DNA of 64,000 nucleotides from Branchiostoma floridae (Eukaryota; Chordata; Leptocardii; Amphioxiformes; Branchiostomatidae). Made by a program: the position numbers and the translations under genes. Below, piece after piece: positions 35,518 through 46,184 of the stretch; position 1 is the stretch's first letter, and every line of letters starts with the position of its first letter. The stretch lies in NCBI RefSeq assembly GCF_000003815.2, contig NC_049983.1:24015785-24079784 (forward strand), read 5' to 3'. The notes under the pieces were generated by a model. The model had not been told where the DNA came from, searched no databases, and saw only the letters and a list, made by a program, of their open reading frames with translations.

Positions 35518-38500
35518 TTAAGGAACATCATCTGCTGGTCTCCCATCGTCATTTCCATAGATGACATGAGCATCTGCAGAATTTGCCTGTTTACTGCTAT
35601 CATTGTAAATAACTGATGAGGCTTCAATCGCTGCTTCGTTCTTGTCATTCTCATATATGAATTGAGAAGAAGCATATGCTACTGCCTCAGCCTTATTACC
35701 AGACTCATGGTTAACCAGAGAAGGGGTAGATACTACCGTATCATTACCTTCATTATCATTTCCGTAGATGATATGAGAAACACCAGATTCACACTGTTTA
35801 GTGTTATTTTTGTAGATCGCTGGCGAGACAGTAGTCATTGCTTCATCACTGTCCTTTCCATAGATAAGCTGAGATGAAACACATGTACTTACATCTGTCT
35901 CAGCCTCACCACCAACCATGCGGTTAAACTCGTGAGTAGGAACTACCTCCTCACAGTCATACTGATTTATGGCCTGAGAGGCATCAGCCGCTATTTTCTT
36001 ATCATCACCATTGACATACACGTGCTCATCTTCAACACCAAGCACAGTCTCCTCGTCGCTATTTTCATACGTAAACGGCTTGTGAACCATCACTGCGTGG
36101 GGTGCGCCAACTGATTCTATTTGATTTCCTGCCTTTGGACATTCATGTTCTTCAGAGAGAGAACCGGATACCTTGTAAGCTTGAACGATTGTGCCTGTTT
36201 GCTCCTCATTCTCATTTATGTTTGATATATGTTTACATGCTTCTTCGCTATTCTCATATTCGTTAGATTGTTCTTTTGAACCTTCGGGGCAGTGGGTGTT
36301 GCCAGGGGTTGGCGATCTACCCGTCTGCTCCTTTGAGCTATCTTTGTCGCTTGTCGCGATTGTGTTTATACTGTCAGAAATAGCAGTAGGTGCAGAAACC
36401 AAAGGGGGCTTTTGAGCCCTACGCCGAAACATGATTATAACAACGCCAGATATAATCAGGATTGCAGCAAGTGTACCGAAAGCAACTAACGGGTAGAGAA
36501 CCACCGGGTCAGCATTGCTTTCTGTCTTGCCAGGTGGAGAGGTGGCAGGCGAAGAAGTTTTGGGTGTAACTGAAGATGGGCCTTTGTCTTTGATAACAAC
36601 AGTTACTCTGGCAGATGAGGATCCATTTGGTCGCACGGCAATGTGGCTGTACAGACCAGCATCTGTCACATTAACATCTGTTATGGTAATGGTAAAAGTT
36701 GTACCATTCACCTCTACAGTTACTCTCCCACTTGACTCATCAACGCTTGTGTTGAGTCCAGATGGGAGAATGACCGTAATGTTTGATGAAGGTACTCCTC
36801 CATAGGCTAGACGGAGAGTGACCCCCCAAACCAACGTGTTATTCTTTATCCTCCTAAACCTCAAAGTGATTGGGTCTTCAGACAATACTGGGTTCATGGC
36901 AACAGATGTGTTAGCAGTGCCTAGTTGAGACGTTGTTGATGTGTCTGACGGCATTTTATTAGCAACAGAGAATGTGGAAGGTGCTGAGCCAGCAGGACTT
37001 GTTGGGGCAATTGCTGAGCCTGTGACTACGGGGCTGGTTTTACCGCCAAGTGCTGCTAAAGAGGTTTTTGATATCACCGATGTTGATATGTCTGACGGTA
37101 ATTTACCATCAGCAGAGAATGTGGAAGGTGCGGAGCCAGTAGGACTTGTTGGGACAATTGCTGAGCCTGTGACTACATGGCTGGTTTTACAGCCAAGTGC
37201 TGATTCAGATGTTTTTGATATCACCGATGTTGGAATCGTACATGATATTTCAACAAACAGTGCCGCAACTGAAGAGGCCACATGATTTGCTGCAATGCAA
37301 AGGTATGAACCGGAATCCTTTTTAGTAAGATCCCTTACGATGATGCTACCATTCTTATTGACAGTAACTCTCCCATCTGACCTAACAGTTGCGTTTTGTC
37401 CAGATGGATGAGTGACCGTAATGTCTGGATCAGGAATCCCTGAAGCGTTGCAGATTAAATGCAGCGCCATAGCACACAACGGTGCATCACCTTTGCTTCT
37501 TTGAAAACTGACGATTTTCGGTTTTTCACAGATCAAATTTCCGGGCTCTATATCTTGGAGCTTTTGCCCTCGAAACTTACCAGGTTCCTCACAAATAACT
37601 TCGCTTTCAAACAAATGCCATTTTGTCATCCATTTCCTGAATGGAATCATCCTACAGTCACACTGCCAGGGGTTGCCACTCAGACCTATATGTCTAGCAT
37701 GTTTGGGTAGGTTTTGGAATGTGCCAGGTTGAATGGTTGTCATTTGATTAGAATTCAGGTATGAATTATCTAGCCTTGCGAGATTTGAAAGTGTGCCAGG
37801 TTGGATCTCGGTTATATGGTTGTACTTCAGATCTACCCATTGGAGCTGGTGGCGGTGTGAGAATGCACCAGGACTAATGTTAGTTATCAGGTTATACGCT
37901 ATCATTAACAGCCGGAGTTTGGGTACGCTTGAGAATGTACCAGATTGAATGCCAGTTATTTGGTTGTGTTGCATTTCCAAATCTCGCAGCGTGGGTATGT
38001 TTGAGAACGTATCAGAATCAATGTTAGTTATCCTATTCGAGTTCAGGTGTAACGCGAGGAGTTGCGGTAGATTGGAGAATGCATCAGGATGAATTTTAGT
38101 TAGGTTATTGAGACTCAAGGACAATCGTTCAAGCTTGGGTAGATTTGAGAATGCGCCAGGCTGAATGTTGGTCAGGCCGTTGGCTATTAGAGACAATCTT
38201 TCAAGACTGGGTAAATTTGAGAATGCTCCAGCTGCAATGTTATATATATGGTTGCAGCACATGAACAATTGTTTCAGCTTAGGTATGTTTGAGAATGTAC
38301 CGGGCTGAATGCTTGTTAGTTGGTTGGAATCAAGGTGTAAACGTTTCAGGTGAACAAGCTTTGAAAATGCCCCAGGCTGCACAATAGATATCTGATTAAT
38401 GCATATCATAAGTTCTGTTAAACCCTTGTACCTCGAGAGGTCAGACGAGGACAAGGTTGTGATGGCATTGCGCCCTAACTTAAGGCTAGTGATACTTTCA

Positions 38501-38667
38501 GGCAGATGCTGAGGAACCTTGCTAAGACCTCTGTTGCTGCAGTCACAGTCTGATGGACAGCTGTTGCTGCAGGGTTTGGGTGGTTCAGTTTCCTTCGCGA
38601 GGAACCAGGGCCCACCGGGACCAACCAGCAAAAGGACCAGCATTAGTTTCTGTATCATGTAAGGCAT
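35518..38667 (-). CDS. LRRIG receptor gene 2 (full length, 1049 aa)
   Basis: A type I membrane protein on a single coding exon. Signal peptide (about 1-24, QKLMLVLLLVG); LRRNT with four cysteines (CSNSCPSDCDC); 11 LRRs of 24 residues (about 59-322); LRRCT (NPWQCDC ... LIC); Ig domain 1 (HLICNASGIP ... DSGSYLCIAANH); a Ser/Thr-rich stalk containing a 49-residue tandem duplication; Ig domain 2, which has lost both canonical cysteines (RLAYGG, LYSH); a transmembrane helix near 730-755; and a tail of about 290 residues. The tail has seven Y-x-N sites and two blocks of three tyrosines at 16-residue spacing. The start MPYMIQKL matches paralogue starts and follows a conserved splice acceptor. LRRIG ectodomains bind ligand. 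The tail suggests SH2-adaptor recruitment, which is inferred. The ligand is unknown. Confidence 0.92.
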   Translation of the reverse strand: MPYMIQKLMLVLLLVGPGGPWFLAKETEPPKPCSNSCPSDCDCSNRGLSKVPQHLPESITSLKLGRNAITTLSSSDLSRYKGLTELMICINQISIVQPGAFSKLVHLKRLHLDSNQLTSIQPGTFSNIPKLKQLFMCCNHIYNIAAGAFSNLPSLERLSLIANGLTNIQPGAFSNLPKLERLSLSLNNLTKIHPDAFSNLPQLLALHLNSNRITNIDSDTFSNIPTLRDLEMQHNQITGIQSGTFSSVPKLRLLMIAYNLITNISPGAFSHRHQLQWVDLKYNHITEIQPGTLSNLARLDNSYLNSNQMTTIQPGTFQNLPKHARHIGLSGNPWQCDCRMIPFRKWMTKWHLFESEVICEEPGKFRGQKLQDIEPGNLICEKPKIVSFQRSKGDAPLCAMALHLICNASGIPDPDITVTHPSGQNATVRSDGRVTVNKNGSIIVRDLTKKDSGSYLCIAANHVASSVAALFVEISCTIPTSVISKTSESALGCKTSHVVTGSAIVPTSPTGSAPSTFSADGKLPSDISTSVISKTSLAALGGKTSPVVTGSAIAPTSPAGSAPSTFSVANKMPSDTSTTSQLGTANTSVAMNPVLSEDPITLRFRRIKNNTLVWGVTLRLAYGGVPSSNITVILPSGLNTSVDESSGRVTVEVNGTTFTITITDVNVTDAGLYSHIAVRPNGSSSARVTVVIKDKGPSSVTPKTSSPATSPPGKTESNADPVVLYPLVAFGTLAAILIISGVVIIMFRRRAQKPPLVSAPTAISDSINTIATSDKDSSKEQTGRSPTPGNTHCPEGSKEQSNEYENSEEACKHISNINENEEQTGTIVQAYKVSGSLSEEHECPKAGNQIESVGAPHAVMVHKPFTYENSDEETVLGVEDEHVYVNGDDKKIAADASQAINQYDCEEVVPTHEFNRMVGGEAETDVSTCVSSQLIYGKDSDEAMTTVSPAIYKNNTKQCESGVSHIIYGNDNEGNDTVVSTPSLVNHESGNKAEAVAYASSQFIYENDKNEAAIEASSVIYNDSSKQANSADAHVIYGNDDGRPADDVP
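36944..37237 (-). repeat. 147-bp tandem duplication inside LRRIG gene 2 stalk
   Basis: Units 36944-37090 and 37091-37237 repeat 49 codons in frame (SVISKTS.AALG.KTS ... GSAPSTFS). Genes 3 and 5 have a single unit. It lengthens the Ser/Thr-rich stalk between the two Ig domains. Confidence 0.88.
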
Positions 38668-38690
38668 TTTTCCTGTAAGGAGAGAGAATC
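38668..38690 (-). other. conserved 3' splice site before the LRRIG coding exon (gene 2)
   Basis: The minus strand reads ttctctctccttacag then gaaaaATG. The same polypyrimidine tract and AG lie 5 nt before the ATG in genes 3 and 5. So a 5' UTR intron precedes the single coding exon, and the ATG choice is supported. Confidence 0.75.
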
Positions 38691-39352
38691 ATTGCACAGT
38701 GTGATAAATAGTTGCTGTTACAGCCATCACACGTTTCTATTTCCCACAAAATGGTGAAAAAAATAAGCAGTCATTTGTTTAGCTTCTTGTACATTTCCTA
38801 TCTGAGATGAAGGTATTCCACAGTAGGTTGAGAAAAACAGAGTAAAAGAAGATACGCAACTGAAAGCACAGTTTGCTTACCACAAGAAAAAAAGTATAAT
38901 TACAGATGATGGTCATCTTTAACAATCTAAAACACATGTCATTTAATATTTAATTAAGAATTATGGCATTTTCGTGTTATCCATGCGCAACAGCCATTAC
39001 CTTTGGTATGCGTTTATGTTCCATCTTCCATAAATTACCCCTGTTACAAGTTGGGACGTCTCATATGGAACATCCAGAAAAAATAGAATTTGCATAATAA
39101 ATTGTCTTTCCAAAAGTAGGCTCTCAATTTCCTACAATCACATCCTATCACTTACATATACTGTTCCACAGCTCATATGCTTTTGATCGCTTTTAGCTTT
39201 GCTGTTAGTGCCTGGTACCCCAATCATACTAGCTACACAAGAGTCAGTAGGCCACAATCCTCAGTAATGTAATTTAGGTGTTTACGGTGTGGCTAAGGTA
39301 TTCTATACTCTCTTTGACTACCGACATTTTTGGACATAGCGTCTATCTTCTC
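38691..39352. other. upstream (5' UTR intron / promoter) region of LRRIG gene 2
   Basis: Homologous to sequence upstream of genes 3 (42.95-43.12 kb) and 5 (58.9-60.1 kb), including the conserved ATCTCAGATAGGA block shared with gene 3. I cannot place a promoter. Confidence 0.4.
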
Positions 39353-39592
39353 NNNNNNNNNNNNNNNNNNNNNNNNNNNNNNNNNNNNNNNNNNNNNNNN
39401 NNNNNNNNNNNNNNNNNNNNNNNNNNNNNNNNNNNNNNNNNNNNNNNNNNNNNNNNNNNNNNNNNNNNNNNNNNNNNNNNNNNNNNNNNNNNNNNNNNNN
39501 NNNNNNNNNNNNNNNNNNNNNNNNNNNNNNNNNNNNNNNNNNNNNNNNNNNNNNNNNNNNNNNNNNNNNNNNNNNNNNNNNNNNNNNNNNNN
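39353..39592. other. assembly gap (240 N)
   Basis: Run of N. Confidence 0.99.
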
Positions 39593-39759
39593 AGCAATAT
39601 ATATGGGAAAACATAAGCTAATGTAATGGAATCACAACGCGAAATTTAAGGTCAAAGACGATGTGAAAGAACAAAAATGAAGAATCTGTTGTTCGGTATT
39701 CCATACTCTGTGTGATCAGCCACCTACTTCTAAAACCTCCTGACCAATTAGATTTCATG

Positions 39760-42207
39760 ATGAAAGGAACTTTTTGGGGGGGCTGGTCTAACATTTTTGT
39801 TCGCACGCTCGCTCCCGTTATAGGGTTCCCAGAAGATGTCCTTCCTATAATCAAATCAACGCAGCCAAAGGTTTTGCCTGTGCACAAAGGGGGAGGGGCC
39901 ATTCCAGATTTCAAAGAAAGCAAGAGTCATTATAAATTGCATTCGGTTGGCAATAAAAAAGTAATCAGTAGCTGTTCTAATGTTGAAATTGTCGGCTTGA
40001 CCTAACATGTGCCGAATCATTGGTAGACTAATCCGCCTTCGCGAAATCTTTATACAGTAGATTTTGTTTTTGACACGTCATCTATCTCTGTATAACTCTG
40101 AGTAAGATAGTAGACAAATAAAAACTTGAACCTATGATTGGACCTATGAAAGTACGGCTTTTCAGCCTCTCATGGAATGTACATTGTGTGGCTTCCCATT
40201 CTTATTCTCGCAAACATTGGAAAATAAGAACACCATGCCTATCCAGACATTTTCAAAGCAGCTAGGAATTTCTCCATACCCTTCGGGCATCGCAAAGTAC
40301 CCACTATGTCGACGCGTTCACTAAGACACCCTCAACCCATCAATGTCCTAAACACGAAGAAAACAAAAATGTAGTAACAAAAAAAAAATCTTTATGTTGG
40401 TAGCTGTTGTTGATCGGCTCAATGTTAGCCCTATCGTTACATATGTTTTCTTAACCATACAACGTTGCAGTTACGTGTACTATAAGTAGTCAAATTAGAA
40501 CCAAAAGTCACACCAACCCGTTTCTCCGGTAGATGTGTCCCAGACAGGTCAGCAGGTTTTGTTGGATGGAAAATCAGACCGTCTGACTCGAGCTGCTGTC
40601 GTGGGTGCGGTCAGACTTGCCTGGCCCGCCTCATTAGCGTCTGGGTTCTGAGCTGACGTCACTTGGAGCATGCGCAGTGTGCGGTTTGCGACGTGAGTAA
40701 TTAAGTTCTTTTTGATAAAAAAACAACAACACACTATGGGTTGATTGGTTCGCTCTCATAGAATCTAGTATGGGCAGAATGGATCTACTGATATACATTG
40801 CAAATTATAAAATTATACAGAAACTCGAGAAAGATTAACATCATTTGGCTAATGATCCTGGAACTCCCTTTGATTTGAATTTTTGTGTTGTTATGTTTAA
40901 ATCTCCGTTGAAAGATCCATGCAGCGGAACAATAGACTGTATGATACGAACAGGTGTTTTCAACGATTTCACGTCCAAAAGCTGCATAATGTCGTTTGCT
41001 TATTTGCGGTCAGTTCTGTGCCGTATTCAGGGCACAGTACACAGTAATTGTGTTTTAGTGATGGGTAAATAAAAGAAACCGACGACAACTAGAAAGGTGA
41101 GCAAATACGGCGTATTTCAACCCATCTCCCTCCCCATGCAAAGATGTACTGTTCTACATCAACCTGGATTTGTTTTAGAAAAATTTGCCCCCCATACAAG
41201 AATGGACTCTTCCATAACAACCTATTGTCTAAAGCTACCCCCATACCAAGTTCCAGATCAGTTGGCTTCTCCATGTCACAGGAAGTCGAAACATACACTT
41301 TTGGTCAAAAAATGGCAAAAACTCCCACCCAAGTTTAAAAATTGTCAAGTGATGTTCTCAGAAACGCGACAAAAAGCAACACATTTCAATCCATGTATGA
41401 ACAAAAAGAGCTTAATTAGTCACGTCACAATACACCCACTGCGCATGCTCCAAGTGACGTCAGCTCAGAACCCAGACGCTAATGAGGCGGCCCAGGCGAG
41501 TCTGACCACACCCACGGCAGGAGCTCGAGTCAGACGGTCTGATTTTCCAACCAACAATACCTGCTGACCTGTCCAGGAAAATAATCTACGGGTGAAACGG
41601 GTTGGTGTGAATTTTGCTTCTAAGTGGACTACTTATACGTAGCTGGAATGTTGTGTACAGTATGGTTAAGAAAACATATGTAAGGCTGACATTGAGTCAT
41701 TGGGGATCATTAAGCGGGCCGACAACAGCAACCAACATTATGTCATCAAACGACCAGTATTTTCTGTTACTGTATTCTTGTTTTCTTCGAGTTTAGGACA
41801 TTGATAGGTTGAGCGTGTCTTAGTGAATGCATGAGTATACTGTGGATATAGTGTACTATGCGATGCCAAAAGGGTGTGGAGAATTTCCAAGCTGTTTGAT
41901 TTGAAAATGTATGGCTAGGCGTTGTCCGAATATTCCAATGTTTGTGTCGAAATAGGGAGAACACGACTGGAAAGCCACACAATGCGCACTCCGTGAGAGG
42001 CTAAACATTCGTAGGTCCTTTCATAGGTCAACTTCTCCTCTTAGTTTGAGATATACCCAAATAGATGACGTGTCAAAAACAAAACCTGCTGTATAAAGAT
42101 TTCCCAACGGCAGATTAGTCTACCACCGTTTAGTCACATGTATTAGGTCATGCCGACGGCTCTTTTTAACATTAGAATAGTTGCTGATTACGTTTTTATT
42201 GCCGACG
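39760..42207. mobile_element. foldback DNA transposon, long inverted arms (copy A)
   Basis: The left arm (about 39950-40760) and right arm (about 41370-42207) are inverted copies of each other over about 800 bp. For example, ACGTCACTTGGAGCATGCGC at about 40660 faces GCGCATGCTCCAAGTGACGT at about 41440. The spacer is about 600 bp with no transposase-like frame. The outer left segment (TTCGCACGCTCGC, AATCAAATCAACGC) extends to about 39760. The right end is truncated. Related copies lie at 52.7, 60.1 and 62.6 kb. Confidence 0.85.
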
Positions 42208-43128
42208 ATAAGGTAGCTTATTACACTGACCTCCTTTAAAAAACACTGACGCAACAAAAGTAAGATCGCACTATAAACAAACTATAGAACAGAAATATGC
42301 ACATGGTCTTTACTTGACGAGCTGTCGTCAAATTTGGGGAACTTATAACTTTCTAGTTGCCTTGTGTGATTAAAAAATAATAATCCATTATAGGCATTCT
42401 CTAGATCTGTCAGTGAACACTACACACCACGCATGCTTTGATAGTTAACGCGTGGGACGTTTTTGAATTGTGTGTAACACAGGGGGCAAGCGAAGAATTG
42501 CCATGGCAACGAGTCTGGGGCTCGTATTCTGCAACGCACTGCGCTGTGCCAGACCCGGTCTTCATTATCATTCACCGTTTTCACACTTCCCATAATGCAC
42601 CGGTTGGGCCCAATATGGCTGCCCGGGAGCTGGTTACAGAAAAACGGGCCTGTTTAAAATTTTCCTAAAATGGGAGTGGGATTCCTGGCTCAAAGGGCCA
42701 ATCTACAGTTGACTTGATCAAAATCAGCAGATCCAGAGGCAAATTAAACAGTGGACAATTGCACGCCAGGGTAATCCTGCCAAAAGTCAAAATAAATTTC
42801 TAGCGGATTTTTATAATTTCGATGTCGAAGCCAAAGTTGAATACAGGTTCTTTGATCATGTTAAAGTAGACAAATTATGATTTCCCCCGAATAAGGTTAT
42901 CGCCTCCCTCCCTCCCCACTACTCTCGGTTAATCTAGTAGCCGAGAAGTATAATGTGACTCTCTGATTGGTTGGCATCATGCATATTGTACCTTATTTTT
43001 ATCTCAGATAGGACAGGAACAAGAAGCTGAACAGATGACTGCTTTTTCTTTTCATCATTTGAGGGAAGGTGAAACGAGTCTTGGTTGTAACATTTGTCAC
43101 ACTGTACAGTGATTCTCTTTCCTTACAG
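42208..43128. other. upstream region of LRRIG gene 3
   Basis: No other gene is seen. The last part, 42990-43128, is homologous to the upstream region of gene 2 and ends in the conserved acceptor tctctttccttacag at 43128. Confidence 0.5.
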
Positions 43129-43133
43129 GTAAA

Positions 43134-46100
43134 ATGTCTTACATGGTACAGAAACTACTGGTTCTTTTGCTGGTTGGTCCCGGTTGGTCCTGGTGGCGGA
43201 AGGAAACTGGACCAACTACGACATGTAGCAGCAGCGGTTCATCATACTGTGACCGCAGCGACAGAGGCCTCAGCAGTGTTCCTCACGATCTACCTAAAAG
43301 TATCACTAGCCTTCACTTAGGGCGCAATGCCATCACAAGCATATCTTCTTCTGACCTCTCCAGGTACAAGTGTTTAACAAAACTAATGATATTCACTAAT
43401 CAGATATCTATTGTGCAGCCTAGAGCATTTTCAAATCTTATTCACCTGGTATGTTTAAATCTTGAATCCAACCATCTAACAAGCATTCAGCCCGGTACAT
43501 TCTCAAATATACCTAAGCTGAAAGAATTGTCCCTGCGCCGCAACCATCTATCTAGCATTCCGTCCGGAGCATTCTCAAATCTACCCAGTCTTGATTTTTT
43601 GACTTTGTTGGGCAACGGCCTGTCCAACATTCAGACTGGCGCATTCTCAAATCTACCCAAACTTGAACGATTGTACTTGAATATCAATAATCTAACAAAA
43701 ATTCATCCTGATTCATTCTCCAATCTACGGAAACTCCGAACGTTGGACCTGGGCTCAAATCAGATAAGTAACATTGATTCTGATATGTTCTCAAATATAC
43801 CCACGATGCGAAAGTTGGATTTTAATTACAACCAAGTCACTTGCATTCAACTTGGTACATTCTCAAACCTACCCCAGCTCTATAAGTTAGATATAGCCCA
43901 TAACCAGATAACTAACATTAGTCCTGGTGCCTTTTCAAGCCTACCCCAGCTACAACGGTTAGATCTGCGCTTCAACCATATAACTAACATTAGTCCTGGT
44001 GCATTCTCATACCTCCACCAGCTCCTACGGTTAGACCTGAGCTCCAACCATATAACTGAGATCCAACCTGACACTTTTTCAAATCTCCCAAGGCTAGAGC
44101 GATTAGTTCTGAGGTGTAATCAAATGACGACCATTCAACCTGGTACATTCCAAAACCTACCCAAACATGATATATTAAGTCTGCGTGACAATCCATGGCA
44201 GTGTGACTGTAGGATGGTTGCATTCAGGAAATGGATGACCATGTCACCTTTGTTCAAAAACCAAATCATTTGTGAGGAACCTAGTAAGTTCCGAGGGCAA
44301 AATCTCAAAGATATAGAGCTCGGAAATTTGATCTGTGAAAAACCGAAAATCATGGATTTTCAAAAAGGCAGAGCAATGCTGGGAAGGAAGGCACTGCATT
44401 TAATCTGTAAAGCTTCAGGGATTCCTACACCAGACATTTCGGTCACTCTTCCATCTGGACAAAACGCAACTGTTGAGTCATATGACAGAGTTACTGTGAA
44501 TAAGAATGGTAGCATCATTGTAAGGGATCTTACTGAAAACGATTCTGGCTCATACGTTTGCATTGCAGCAAATCATGTCGCCTCTTCAGTTGCGACACTG
44601 TTTGTTGAGATTACATGTAAAAATCTAACTTTGGTGATATCAAAACATTCTGAATCAGCACTTGGCGGGAGAACCCACTCGGGAAAACTCACAGACTCAA
44701 CACTTGCCTCAACAAGTTCTGATGGCTCCTCACTCTGCACATTCTCTGTTGATGGTAAAATGCCATCAAACACATCAACAACTTCTCAACTTAGCAGTAC
44801 AGACATATCTGCTGCCTTGAACCCAGTATTGTCTGAAGACCCAATCACTTTGAGGTTTAGGAGAATCAAGAATAACACATTGGTTTGGGGGGTCACTCTC
44901 CGTCTCGTCTGTGAAGGAGTACCTTCATCCAACATTACGGTCATTCTCCCAACTGGACTCAACACAAGCGCTGATGAGTCAAGTGGCAGAGTAACCGTAG
45001 ACGGAAATGGCAAAACTTTTAACATTACAGTAACAGTTGTTACTGTGGCAGGCCCTGGTCTGTACAGCTACATTGTAGTGAAACCTGTTCGATCCGCATC
45101 TGCCAAACTAATTGTTGACATCAAAGCCCCATCTTCAGTTACACCCGAAACTTCTTCGCCTGCATCCTCTCCGCCTGACAAGACAGAAAGTAATGCTGAC
45201 AAGAAGCTGAACTTTTCCCTGTCACTCTTCTCTCTGTCAATTAGTTTGGGTATGCTTGCTGCAGCCTTGATTACATCTGGCGTTTTCTTAATTACGTTTC
45301 TGCGTAGGGCCAAAAAGCCTCCTTTGGCTTCTGCACCTACTGCTATTTCTGACAGTATAAACACAATCGCAACAAGTGACAAAGATGACTCAAAGGCGCA
45401 GTCGGGTAGATCCCACACCGTCGACAACATCTACTCTCCCGAAGGTTCAAACGACCAATCTACTAAATATGAGAATAACGAAGAAGCATGTAAAGACGAA
45501 CAATATAACATATATGACAATGAGGAGCAAACAGGTACAATCGTTCAAGCTTACAATGTCGCAGGTTCTCCCCCTGGAGGACCTACTAAATGTCAAAAGC
45601 CAGGAAATCAAATTGAATCAGTTTGTGCACTCCAGGCAGTGATAGTCCACAAGTCGTTTACGCATGAAAATAGTGACGAGCAGACTGAACATGATTTTGA
45701 AGATAAGAAGCCATTAAAGGGGTGTGACAAGGATGATGGGAAAACAGAGGCTGATGATGCCTCTCATGCCAGTTCTCAGAATGACTGTGAGGAGGTAGTT
45801 CCTACTCATGTGTTTAACCGTATGGCTGGTGGTGAGGCTGAGACAGAATTAGGTACTTCCTCTCAGCTTCTCTATGGGAATGACAATGACGAAGCAATGA
45901 GTACTGCCTTGCCAGCCATATATAAGGATAACAGTAAACAGTCTGAATCTGCAGTTTCTCATATCATCCACGGAAATGATGATAATGATGATAATGGTAC
46001 TGTAGTATATACCCCTTCTCGGGATAACTTTGAGTCTGGTAATGAAGTTGATGCAGCATCATATGCTTCTTACCAGTTTATACATGAGAATGACAAGGAG

Positions 46101-46184
46101 GAAGCTGTATTTGAAGCCTCTTCAGTCATTTACAATGATTGTGGTAAACAGGCAAATTCTGCTGATTCTCATGTCATCTATTGA
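43134..46184 (+). CDS. LRRIG receptor gene 3 (1016 aa, decayed tail)
   Basis: Signal peptide 1-22; LRRNT with two of the usual four cysteines lost (CSSSGSSYCDR); 12 LRRs (57-344), one more than gene 2 or 5; LRRCT 353-401; Ig1 about 403-493 with both cysteines (LIC, YVC) but no core tryptophan; Ser/Thr-rich stalk; Ig2 with the first cysteine (LVCEG, 593) but tyrosine for the second (LYSY, 646); transmembrane helix about 697-722; tail to 1016. The tail keeps only three Y-x-N sites. Others have become H-x-N (FTHENS, FIHEND) or Y-K-D, the YVN site is gone, and a TGA replaces a glycine codon so the last YGND motif is untranslated. Start ATG follows a conserved acceptor. Still an intact frame; possibly a receptor with weakened signalling. 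Confidence 0.92.
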   Translation: MSYMVQKLLVLLLVGPGWSWWRKETGPTTTCSSSGSSYCDRSDRGLSSVPHDLPKSITSLHLGRNAITSISSSDLSRYKCLTKLMIFTNQISIVQPRAFSNLIHLVCLNLESNHLTSIQPGTFSNIPKLKELSLRRNHLSSIPSGAFSNLPSLDFLTLLGNGLSNIQTGAFSNLPKLERLYLNINNLTKIHPDSFSNLRKLRTLDLGSNQISNIDSDMFSNIPTMRKLDFNYNQVTCIQLGTFSNLPQLYKLDIAHNQITNISPGAFSSLPQLQRLDLRFNHITNISPGAFSYLHQLLRLDLSSNHITEIQPDTFSNLPRLERLVLRCNQMTTIQPGTFQNLPKHDILSLRDNPWQCDCRMVAFRKWMTMSPLFKNQIICEEPSKFRGQNLKDIELGNLICEKPKIMDFQKGRAMLGRKALHLICKASGIPTPDISVTLPSGQNATVESYDRVTVNKNGSIIVRDLTENDSGSYVCIAANHVASSVATLFVEITCKNLTLVISKHSESALGGRTHSGKLTDSTLASTSSDGSSLCTFSVDGKMPSNTSTTSQLSSTDISAALNPVLSEDPITLRFRRIKNNTLVWGVTLRLVCEGVPSSNITVILPTGLNTSADESSGRVTVDGNGKTFNITVTVVTVAGPGLYSYIVVKPVRSASAKLIVDIKAPSSVTPETSSPASSPPDKTESNADKKLNFSLSLFSLSISLGMLAAALITSGVFLITFLRRAKKPPLASAPTAISDSINTIATSDKDDSKAQSGRSHTVDNIYSPEGSNDQSTKYENNEEACKDEQYNIYDNEEQTGTIVQAYNVAGSPPGGPTKCQKPGNQIESVCALQAVIVHKSFTHENSDEQTEHDFEDKKPLKGCDKDDGKTEADDASHASSQNDCEEVVPTHVFNRMAGGEAETELGTSSQLLYGNDNDEAMSTALPAIYKDNSKQSESAVSHIIHGNDDNDDNGTVVYTPSRDNFESGNEVDAASYASYQFIHENDKEEAVFEASSVIYNDCGKQANSADSHVIY

